From positions 1 to 64,000 of IMG/VR virus record IMGVR_UViG_3300030333_008459: a stretch of DNA of 64,000 nucleotides; one strand, given 5' to 3'. Both the position numbers and the translations under genes were made by a program. Positions 47,551 to 57,100 of this stretch are shown here, one piece after another. Position 1 is the first letter of the stretch. Every line of letters starts with the position of its first letter. The notes below the pieces were generated by a model that did no database searches, was not told the origin of the DNA, and saw only the letters and a list, made by a program, of their open reading frames with translations. The stretch comes from a virus.

Positions 47551-47877
47551 ATGAATCCACTTTTTGAAAAGCTATTCGACAATCCCTCCTATCCTTTTAC
47601 TCTTAATACTAATGTATCTGTTTTGGACAAAGGAGATGTTTACACCGCAGAACTAGAACTCGCTGGAATCTCTAAAGAGGAAATAAAATTAACAGTCGTA
47701 GATGGTGTTTTAAACGTTCACGCTGAAAATAAAGATCGCAAAAAAAGGTTTAAAATATATTTAACAACTGATGTATCAGAAGGACACATTTCTTCTAAGT
47801 TAAAAAACGGCCTACTCACTATCACAATGCCCAAGAAAGAGGTTTGCGAAGGAAGAAATATTGAAATCGAAACGTAA
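47551..47877 (+). CDS. Hsp20/alpha-crystallin small heat-shock protein
   Basis: 108 residues. The alpha-crystallin domain is complete: VYTAELELAGISKEEIKLTV, DGVLNVHAENK, and SSKLKNGLLTITMPKKE with the 'A/GxLxxxxPK' motif. The C-terminus has an I-x-I element (NIEIET) used for oligomer docking. It is a holdase chaperone; T4-like cyanophages also carry hsp20. The 40-base gap upstream contains AT-rich sequence without a clear promoter. Confidence 0.88.
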   Translation: MNPLFEKLFDNPSYPFTLNTNVSVLDKGDVYTAELELAGISKEEIKLTVVDGVLNVHAENKDRKKRFKIYLTTDVSEGHISSKLKNGLLTITMPKKEVCEGRNIEIET

Positions 47878-48263
47878 TGCCTATTTATGTTTACAAAAAT
47901 CCTGAAACAAACGAATACCGCGAGGTATTCCAAGGGATGAATGATAAACACATTTATTCAGAGGATGGTGTTGAGTGGAAGAGGGTTTTTCTTTCACCCA
48001 ACGCTTCCATTGATAGCTCAATAGACCCGTTCAATAAACAGCAATATATGGATGCCACCCATAAGAAGAAAGGGACTATGGGTGATATGATGGACCTATC
48101 TGCTGAACTAAGCGCTAAACGGTCAGAAAAAATAGGAGGCTTAGACCCTGTAAAAGAAAAGTTTTACGATAACTATGCGAAAGAAAGAAAAGGCGCTCAA
48201 CACCCTGAAAGAATAAAAGAACGTGGTTATGAAAGCAAAAGAGTTAAGATTGATTACGACTAG
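47877..48263 (+). CDS. FmdB-like small protein without zinc cysteines
   Basis: 128 residues. The start MPIYVYKNPETNEYREVFQG follows the opening of FmdB-type zinc-ribbon proteins (MPxYeYxC...), but the cysteines are replaced. The rest is charged and helical (KEKFYDNYAKERKGAQHPER). Such phage versions are common; function unknown. Its TAG stop overlaps the TAG stop of the convergent tail gene in a single CTAG. Confidence 0.6.
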   Translation: MPIYVYKNPETNEYREVFQGMNDKHIYSEDGVEWKRVFLSPNASIDSSIDPFNKQQYMDATHKKKGTMGDMMDLSAELSAKRSEKIGGLDPVKEKFYDNYAKERKGAQHPERIKERGYESKRVKIDYD

Positions 48264-49429
48264 TGGAACACAGTCGAATCACAATGCCCACTAATTTTTA
48301 AACCTTCTGTTTCTGTAACCGCGAAAGAAAATTCAGCGTCAAATTGCATTTGCCCGTTTATCGCCATTCCATAATTGTAAGAATTTAATTTTGCGTTTTC
48401 TATCTTATAAAGAGCTTGATTTTGAACAGGATCGACATCAGCAGCCAAACGCAATTCAAAACTATAATCTTCGTCACTGTCCAAGACTCCTGTTAAGATA
48501 CCCGCATCTAATCCTGACACAAGAGAGGAAACTGAAAATTTGCCATTAGCGGGGAATTGTGCTTTTCTATTGTAAGCAAAATCATTTCCTAATCCGTAAG
48601 AAGAGACCCTCGGCAAATCAACCGACAGATCTAAAGATTGAATAAAATGTGTCCCAGATAAGTTTTGCCCCCCTACCTGCATATTTTGTAATGTTATATC
48701 ACTATTGCTATTAACTGGATTTAATATAGGGGGTCTTGTTTGAGATATAGTATAACCAACATTTGGAGAAAACGTAAAGGAAGTTGAGGCTGCATTATCG
48801 TTGTTTCCACTTTCTAAATTAATAGCTGGGGAATTCATTGTTTCTCCAGTTATGTTTTCGAAAACAACGTTAGAGCAGATATAGTTTGTAGAAACAATAG
48901 GTAATCCCCCCACTGCATAACTAAGTCCGTATGTTGTAGGGAAACAGTTCCCAAAAGCCATTGCATCAAAACCTGATAAATTTATAGTCTCATCGTCAAA
49001 TGTTATATCATAATCTTTTAAAGCGTTAGTCCCCTGTCTCGGAGCCATAAAAACATAAAAATTTGTAGATTTCCCGACCACACCAGAAAACATATTATGT
49101 AGTCCAGTTAAATAATGCCCCTTCCCAGCGGCGGTGGGTGTTTCCATTAAAAACCCCCCATTACACTCATTAGTCATCCACGGCTGGCCGAAAAAAGAAA
49201 TTGTTAATTCTACGTTAGGCTGTTGCACAATACCATTAAAAGAAAAATCTTGACTACCTACTTGTTTCAAATTTTGGCGAGGTAATTGTATAGAATAGTT
49301 GACTTCTTGAACCCCACCATAAAGACATAACTGTCGTTTAGCAAAAGGACTTCCTCCCGCAACAAAAGCCTCATCTGTGTTTTGGGTTGCTACAAAAGCA
49401 ATATTGCTTTTTATAATATCTCTAGCCAT
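48260..49429 (-). CDS. Tail tube-like virion protein (paralogue of the 62306 protein)
   Basis: 389 residues, beta-rich. It shares a pattern with the 381-residue protein at 62306: VQEVNYSIQLPRQNLKQVG against VQSANYSYTINRQDVNQYG; LSYAVGGLPIVST against LSVGSLPTASVS; and FIQSLDLSVDLPRV followed by GNDFAYNRKAQFP, against HIQSATISIPLSR and STFAFARTVDFP. It is therefore a second tail-tube- or tail-terminator-like protein. It is the last gene of the tape-measure operon. Confidence 0.65.
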   Translation of the reverse strand: MARDIIKSNIAFVATQNTDEAFVAGGSPFAKRQLCLYGGVQEVNYSIQLPRQNLKQVGSQDFSFNGIVQQPNVELTISFFGQPWMTNECNGGFLMETPTAAGKGHYLTGLHNMFSGVVGKSTNFYVFMAPRQGTNALKDYDITFDDETINLSGFDAMAFGNCFPTTYGLSYAVGGLPIVSTNYICSNVVFENITGETMNSPAINLESGNNDNAASTSFTFSPNVGYTISQTRPPILNPVNSNSDITLQNMQVGGQNLSGTHFIQSLDLSVDLPRVSSYGLGNDFAYNRKAQFPANGKFSVSSLVSGLDAGILTGVLDSDEDYSFELRLAADVDPVQNQALYKIENAKLNSYNYGMAINGQMQFDAEFSFAVTETEGLKISGHCDSTVFH

Positions 49430-49430
49430 T

Positions 49431-50381
49431 TTATGTTCCTGTTGGTATTACCCCGAGTGGATCTTCTATTAATTCAACTGTTAAATCATTAGAGTTGTAA
49501 GAAACCCAAGTGTGACTCCACTGAGGACAATAATAAACTTTAGGTCTATCATATAACGAGGGAATTTGATGCTCAAATCTTCTGTATCCACCTTTTCTTT
49601 CTAAAAAATGAAGCATACACTTTAACTGATCATCAGTTATATTTTTATAAGTATAGCTCATGTTAAATGTAGCTATATTATTATTTGTTTTTAATCTCTC
49701 TTTAAAAGAGTTATTGAAGTTTATAATATCAGCCTTAATAGTTACATCGTTTTGAGTTCCGATATCTGGTTCGAAGAAAAACTTTTGAGACCAAATTGAA
49801 TCTGAACCTGTAGGGCTATTTGTTTCAGTAGAAGTGTGGTCTCCACTACAATAGTAAAAATTATCTAATTTGTTTCCATTAATTCCAGTATAAACCACAT
49901 CATATTTTAAATAGTTAACGCCTTGGCCCCAGTCTTGGAAAGGCAAGTTAGAGAAAGATCCTCCTGACCAATTTAACAAAGTAGGAGCACGATTTATACT
50001 AACGCTAGCAGCAACCTCAAAATGCTGATTGTTAATAAAATTAACAGCATAATTATTACAAACTCCTGAAACAGTATGATATACTCTAGTGTCAGGTATA
50101 AACTCAAACTGGTTGTCTCCTGACTGATTTTCAAAAAACGCCACTAGTTTTTGAGCATTTGTTTCATTGACATCATATCTAACATTAAACTCTGCTGTCA
50201 AACTGTTGAGAGACATGGGAATTAAATTATAATAAAAATCATCAGTAACATAACTGTGATTATCAGCTGCAAAGCTTACCTGAGATCCGTAAACAGGACT
50301 TAACGAAAGATCAGCCAGCTCGCTTGGAACTGTGACCCCCGAGACATTAATGTCTCTATTATAGAATAAGCTTTCTCCCAT
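49431..50381 (-). CDS. Minor tail/tail-tip protein with duplicated domain
   Basis: 316 residues. Two beta-rich units of similar plan are seen. In the first (about 50-130), LTAEFNVRYDVNETNAQKLV and FFENQSGDNQFEF. In the second (about 215-310), ATFNMSYTYKNITDDQLKCM, FLERKGGYRRFEHQIPS and PKVYYCPQWSHTW. The pattern is familiar from phage tail-tip (lambda gpM/gpL-type) proteins. It follows the tape measure region and is likely at the tail tip. Confidence 0.65.
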   Translation of the reverse strand: MGESLFYNRDINVSGVTVPSELADLSLSPVYGSQVSFAADNHSYVTDDFYYNLIPMSLNSLTAEFNVRYDVNETNAQKLVAFFENQSGDNQFEFIPDTRVYHTVSGVCNNYAVNFINNQHFEVAASVSINRAPTLLNWSGGSFSNLPFQDWGQGVNYLKYDVVYTGINGNKLDNFYYCSGDHTSTETNSPTGSDSIWSQKFFFEPDIGTQNDVTIKADIINFNNSFKERLKTNNNIATFNMSYTYKNITDDQLKCMLHFLERKGGYRRFEHQIPSLYDRPKVYYCPQWSHTWVSYNSNDLTVELIEDPLGVIPTGT

Positions 50382-51190
50382 TATTGATTTCCTATATAGT
50401 TAAGGTTTAGCCTTAGAGAACCATCAGCAGAAGATGAAAGCTCCTCACTAACTAGCACCGCAGACGGCAAACGATATGTCTGAATGGTTGACCCATCTCT
50501 TCCTTTGACTGTTAAAACAACAACATCTGAATTTCCAAACTTTCCCCCTCTTCCATCTTTACCCGAAGTTAAAAAATTATATCCACTTTCAGGCATAGCG
50601 TCATCAACATCTAGCTGTATCGAAGCGGTGTAAGCAGTAGGGTGTATAGCCTTGACTTCTGATGGAGACTGACTACCTATCGTGTAATATGGCTTAATAG
50701 TATAAGTCTTTGAATAATCAAAACCTAAAACTCTGTTTGTAGTAGAGTTGTTACAAGTAGCGGTAATTGAACCCTGAGTCGGGATATCTATATTGCTAGT
50801 GGTTGTTCCTGATGCGTTAGCTCCACTTCTTAATTCATCATAAATAACAAAATTATAATTAACCCGAGGGATTGCGCCGACAGCTACGTTAACTGAATAA
50901 TTAGTTAAATAACCATTAGTAAAACCATAAGATGAATTATTATAATTTAAACTACCACTTGCCCTTTGTCCTATAGTTAAATCTTCTATAGTTGTATCAG
51001 AGATAAGATATCTAGAAACAGAAAGGCTTTGTTCAGTCGGACCTCCAACCGTTGTCACTCCTCCTAAATATCCCAAAGGCTTGCTGAGATTAGCGGAGTT
51101 TCTATAGCCTATATCTACAGAATTAACGCCTGATATCTCTTCTCCATCTACAAAAAAGTGGGAGTCGTAATTTAACCTTGTTCCAAACAT
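50381..51190 (-). CDS. Tail protein, likely tube or tip
   Basis: 269 residues, beta-rich and Gly/Ser-rich. TNYSVNVAVGAIPRVNYNFV resembles LTDYSVDLSVGSLPTASVSM of the 62306 tail protein. SIQLDVDDAMPESGYNFL and RDGSTIQTYRLPSAVLVSEE suggest strands and the end of a tube fold. It directly follows the tape measure gene, so it is probably a tail initiator or distal tail protein. Confidence 0.6.
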   Translation of the reverse strand: MFGTRLNYDSHFFVDGEEISGVNSVDIGYRNSANLSKPLGYLGGVTTVGGPTEQSLSVSRYLISDTTIEDLTIGQRASGSLNYNNSSYGFTNGYLTNYSVNVAVGAIPRVNYNFVIYDELRSGANASGTTTSNIDIPTQGSITATCNNSTTNRVLGFDYSKTYTIKPYYTIGSQSPSEVKAIHPTAYTASIQLDVDDAMPESGYNFLTSGKDGRGGKFGNSDVVVLTVKGRDGSTIQTYRLPSAVLVSEELSSSADGSLRLNLNYIGNQ

Positions 51191-51196
51191 TTTTTA

Positions 51197-54100
51197 TTAC
51201 CTTCTTAATGATCCACCTAATCTTTTCTCCTCTTCTATTGTTTGTCTCACAACATCTCTAATTCTTAAAGCTAAAGTTTGCTGCTCCTCATCGCCGCCGC
51301 CTTCAGTTGTCTGTGTCCCGTCAGAATTAACAGTAATATTAATTACAGTTTCTCCACCTTCTCCAGAAACATTTATAAGTTGATCCAATCTTGAAACTAT
51401 CGCCTCAGTTCCACCTTCTAAACTACCCCCTCCATTTAAATTAGAAAGGTTTCCACGCCCGATGCGCTGGGTGGCGGCAGCATTCATAACAAATTCTCCA
51501 CCCGACAACATGCTGGGGACCGTATCTACTCCAGCAGTGGGAGAGATATATCCACCAGTAGCATGTTTATCTAGGTTTATACCAGCTGCTGAGTTAGATC
51601 TTAACCAAGCTTGCAGTTCAGCTTCGGTTTGTGGTGTTACGACATTTCTCGGGGTTCCCAATGGCGGCAGAACACCTGCGGCTCCAGCTGTCGCAGTATC
51701 CGCAAAGGATGATGGCCCAGGTCTAAATCTAAATCTACTTGGTCTCACTCCACCTGTAAATCCAGTGCCTACCGTATTTCCAACCCTAGCGGCTGCTTGA
51801 TTGATTTCTTGTATATTTTCGGAAGTTACATTGTCTAAGTTTTCTATGGCAGAAGCTTGCCCCATGTTAAAAAAGTTGCCTATCGCTCTTCCTGCTCTAG
51901 CGAAAAAACCTCCCCCCTCTCCAGACGAGTTACTAAGAACACCGCTTGCTCCTCCACCCAACATAATCCCAGCCCCGCTATCAGAAGAAAGTCCAGCTGA
52001 TTCAACTCCACCAGATTCTCCTCCTCCTTGATTAACAAGACCACTAACCCCAGCCGCTACTACAGCGCTAATAACGGAACCTAATAAAGCTCTTCTTTGT
52101 TGCTCTCGTTGTTCTCTTAATTGTTCTTCAAGCTGTGATTGTCTCGCAAATAAACCAAATGCCTCTCTTTGGGATTCTTGTTCTCTTTGAAACAGAGGGC
52201 TATTCCTTCTTCCAAACATCGTGAGACGAGCGCTCATAGGTTCTAAAGAAGCAAAGCCTAATCCTTCGCCACCCCCAACTCTATCAAACTGTCCGCTAGT
52301 CGAAGATTGGGTGGCAAAACGAAGCAGATCTCTACTCCCTGTTATTGATCCTTGACCGAAAGTTCCTGGGCTGTAGAAACCTCCCGCTTGCATCTGAGGA
52401 ACATTGCCTTCATTTAAATCTTCTAAAAATGCTCTTCCATATCTATTCACGGAAGCTCTTCTGATAACAAACTCGCCACCAGTTAATAACGTAGGAACAT
52501 CATCCCTAGTTCCTGAACCGCCCGTGATTATACCGCCTCTGTTTTTCTTTTCTCCTCCAAACAAAAAACTTAAAAGATTAAAACCACCGCCGCCGCCCTT
52601 TCCTAGACCTACCCCTGTGATCTGGTCAACAGCGCTCTGCATAAAGCCTTTAGCTAATAAACTAAAGAAATCTGTGGCAGCGGCTCTAAGGGCATCTCCT
52701 AAACTTTCACCCCTAGCTATCGCATCTACAAGGGCATCGGACATGGTGTTTTTAAAATTTATGGCCGCATTCTCTATTGTAGTAGCAAGAGTATCTGCAT
52801 TGTTTATAGCATCAAACTCTGGCCTCTCTCTTAGTCTCTGTAAAACACTACGCCTCTTGTCGCTTGCGTCTTGGATTATACTTGGCTCTACATCAGCAGG
52901 GCCACCCGCAACAGCGGCAGCTCTTCGCGCTGCGGCTAAACCCGCTCCTCCAAAACCAACTTTCTCTAATTGTCTAGAAGACTCTTGTAAATCATTAGCT
53001 GTTTTTATTCTTATTCCTATCAGCTCAAGTTCAGCCTTAGATTGAGCAAGAGTAGCCTCTGTGGACTGCCTAGATAATTCTGTTTCTTGCTTTAATGCTT
53101 CAAGGCGCTTCTTGATTTGAACTGTTTCTGTATCTGTAAGATTCTTAAGAGAGTCTTCAATTATTTTAAAAGCTTCTTCTGTCGTTTTAGCTTCGGCTAT
53201 TCTTTTCTTTAAATCTAACCTTGCCCCCTTTTGAATATCAGCAATATCTTCTTCCTTGAAGCCAGCTGTCCGTAATTCCTGTCCGCGAAGTTGCTGCCCC
53301 CTAGTATTAAAAGTCGGACCCAAGTCAAAACTTCTAGCCCTTTCTAACAATCTGGCTTCTCTTTCTCCTGCCCGTGATGTTTCTATACCAAAATTAAGCC
53401 CACGAATCTGCCTTTGTAAGCCTTCTCTTTGTTCGGGATTCAGCCCCCCTTGATCCAAAGTTCTTTGCGCGTCTCTTTTTAATCTTTCTAGGTCAGCTAT
53501 GTCTTCATTTGATTGGAATACTTGATCAAAGGCATCTTTACCAATTTGAAGGTCTAAAAGAGTTCTGGCTGTATCTAAGTTATCTCTTATTCTGTCGGTA
53601 TTATCAGCGGCTTTTTTTGTTGCTAATTCGAATGCGTTTGCAGCCTCAACAGATCCATCACCCGCCTCGACAATTTTGACCATGTTTTTAGCTATCTCTT
53701 CAGCGTTAATATTCCTTTTGTTATCAAATCCTAAAACTTTTTGAATAACCGCAGCTATTGCATTAGCATCTGTCAATTGTTTTACGGTCAATTTAGAAAG
53801 TTCATCTTGAAGATCTAGCCTTTGTTGTTCATTAGCGCTTAAACCTTCTACTGAATCTATCGCCTGTTTTACTAATTCGAATCTTCTTTTTAACAATTTA
53901 TTGTTAAGTTCAAATTCTAATTTTTGAGTGCGGAGATTTCTGAGTTCGTCTTTATTTAAAGTGCCTAAGCTTTCCGCTAATTTAATTCTTCTATCAAAAT
54001 CTTTTGTGGTAGTAAGCTCTACTTGGCGTTTATCTAAAGCTCCCTTTAATAGTTCTTTGGTTAATTTTAATTCTTCTCTTCTACCCTCATCGGCAGTAGC

Positions 54101-57100
54101 GGCTATTTCTTGTTCTATCCTTTTTATCTCTTCTTTGATTATTTTTTCTTTTTCCGAAAGGGTCAAACTCTCACCAACGTTAGCAAATTCTGGACCTGCC
54201 ACTCTTCTTATATTCTTTAAAGCTTCTTCGGGTAAAAAACTACCCGACCCCGCTTGTAAATTTTTTAGAAAATTATCCAAGCTCCCTGCCCCGAAACCAC
54301 TTTTTCTAAGCAAGTTCCGAAAATCGTTTTCCTCTTTCTCAAAAGCTTTTCGACCTTCCTCAATGACGGGAATTAATCTTCTAATAGCTTCGTCAAATTC
54401 ACCCCTAGTTAAGACGGCTCCTTCAAACTCTCTTCCAGTTTCTGGGTCTCTAAACTTACCAAAAGTCCCTCCTCCTGGGCCTCTGGCTTCTTCTCTCAAA
54501 ACCTCTCTAACAAGCGCGGGATCTACATTAGCAAGACGGGCTTGTTGAAAAAGATTCTCGATATTCTTTCTAAATTCCTCGTCTTTTTTACCTAATGGGG
54601 TGTTTGCTATACCCACATCTCCAGTCATCCGTGCCTTTATCAATGCTTGAAATTGATCATTGAACTCAGCATTCGACAAAGCTTGGGCTGCTTGGAACTG
54701 ACGATCATCTAACCCAAATTCTCTAAAATCTCTCGATGCCTGTGACTTTAGTTGTCCTTGTTCTAAATTAGATAAATTATTCAGCTGTCTCGTAGCTCCT
54801 TTAGCGGCATCAGCTAATCTATTCATGTTTCTTGTGTTGAGTTCGTTAATGCCTCTTGACTCCATCAAAGCTTTATCAAGTCCGTTATAAACAGCTACTG
54901 TTGCCCCTATTGCTGCGCCAGCAATACTCAAACCACCCAAAAACTTTCCAAATCCAGCAGTGATTGTCTTGCTCGATGCCGCCATATCATTTGCAAAACC
55001 CTTTATTGCAGTCCCCGCAAAAGCTATAGTCGTTAGTGTGGTAACCATTTTGGTTAGTTCGTTCGTAACTTTTCCCATTTTGGTTTCAGCACCTGAAGTA
55101 GCTCCTTGTAATGCAGCCATCGCTGCTGTCACAGCGAAGATCGGGCCTAGTAGATCTCTCTGACCTCCTGGGGGTGTTGGCGCAGTTCCTCTGTTTAGAG
55201 AAGGAGCAGGGTTGCCGCCTCTTTGCCCAGGAACATTCACCGCAAGGTCTCTCCCTGTTGGAAACTGGTAATTTGGTATATACCCTCCAGCAAAAGGAAT
55301 AGCCCCAGTAGGCTCATCCCTTGTATTTGTCACAGCAAGACCCATTGGGTTGTCTTGATTTCTAAGTCGGGGGTCTTGATTTACTCTAATTTGGTTAATT
55401 GGTAAGCCAGCGGCACTTTCTCTTTGTATTGCGTCTTGCAGCGCTCCTCCACCATTAGCAAAGTTCGGTATGTAACCAGAAGCATTTCTTCTGAACGCGG
55501 CACCCGCTCCCCTTGGGTATACTAACGAACTCCCGCTTCCTACGCTGGGATTTAATTGTCTGACAAGAGATTGTTGCGCTGTGTTTAAGCTCGAAAATTG
55601 TGTGTTTGCTGATCGTCCTGTAGCTCTAGCCCCTTCTGCTCCTATTCGCTTACTGCCAAATCCTTTGCCGCCAAAACGCGCTTGCCCTTGTCCTCTAACG
55701 GCAAATATTTTTTGTGCGGTGCTTATAATATGTTTTAGATCATCATTTACTTTAGCTTCTCCTCCAAGCGACCCCACGTTCTCTCCTCTTATTCCAAACA
55801 AAGATCTTATATCAGCGTTAACTGGTGTATCAAGTCTGGTGTTGCCAGCAAATCCAGCCGCATCCTTAAATTCTTGACCCGATAAAAAAGCCTTAATCAT
55901 TGACTCAAACATCAAGCCCGAAACCCCACTAGTGTCTCCAGGTTTTATAAAGTTTTGTAAGAATTCCTTTTTACCACTTTCATTAAGAATCTTTTTAGAA
56001 TTAGGAAGTCTTTTGAAAAACTGAACAGAAAATCTACCAGATGTTTTTGCTAAACGTTCTGATATTGTTTTGGTGTCAAAAGGGGGTCTTCCTTTTTCAT
56101 TTGGCGCTATACCATAAGATGGGACTTTAATTTTAAAAGTCGGGCTAGCTTTATCATTTAGAATATTTTTTGGTATACTAGCCTCTTGAGATACAAATCT
56201 TTGAACGCCTTTTGTATCTGTGTATGAAAATACTTGGTTCGCTGGCTTGTCTCCCTTTCTAGCACCTATCAATAAAACAATACCATTGTCAGTATTCATT
56301 CCTCTCGGTTTCGCGAAATTAGGAATAAACCCTGTAGATGCCCCGATTTTCTTAGCTCCAGCAGGAAGACCCATCGAAGCAACCATGTCTTGGTTAAATA
56401 TAGCCGATCCGCTTTTTCCTGCAAAGTTTGGAACAATAAACTCGCTAGTATTAGCTACGACTGGTCCTCTCTGACCTCCTCCGAAATTAAAGTTGGGTAT
56501 AGTTACTGGGCGAGCAGAGGGAGGCGCTCCCCCTACTCCGCGAGCTATATCTTGTTGTTCTGATCCATAGCCTCTAACAGCATTAAAATTAGGAATATAT
56601 CCTCCAGCCGCTCTTCCTGCTCTAGCGCCAGCAGTCCCCCTAAGCACGGCAGGAGCTATTCGACCCGCAATACCTTGCATCTGAGTCATTATTCGCAACT
56701 GCTCGTTTAAAGCGGTTGTAAAGAATTTGATTTGAGCCGCTCGTTTTTGCTCGGTGCTTAGAGTGCTATTTTCAATGCTTAAAATTTGCTGCTGGATTCC
56801 CTTGTTACCCAAAAGCGTTGACGCTATTTGTCCTTGAAGTGTCGCTTGTTGTTGCGCGGCTTTATTCAGACCAAAGAAAGTTTTTAAAGACCCTACCCCA
56901 AACCTTACCAAATCAACGGTAAGTTTAGCAACAATAGCCCCAAATATAGCCAACCCAGGTCCAGCTAGAACTCCACCTATTCCTTTAACTATGCCTTTAG
57001 CAAAATCAGAACCAATACCTTCTCCTCCTAAAATTTCTTTGACATTGTTTACTAAACTATTAAAAAATCCTAACACATTTTGCAAGCTCTCGGTTATTCC

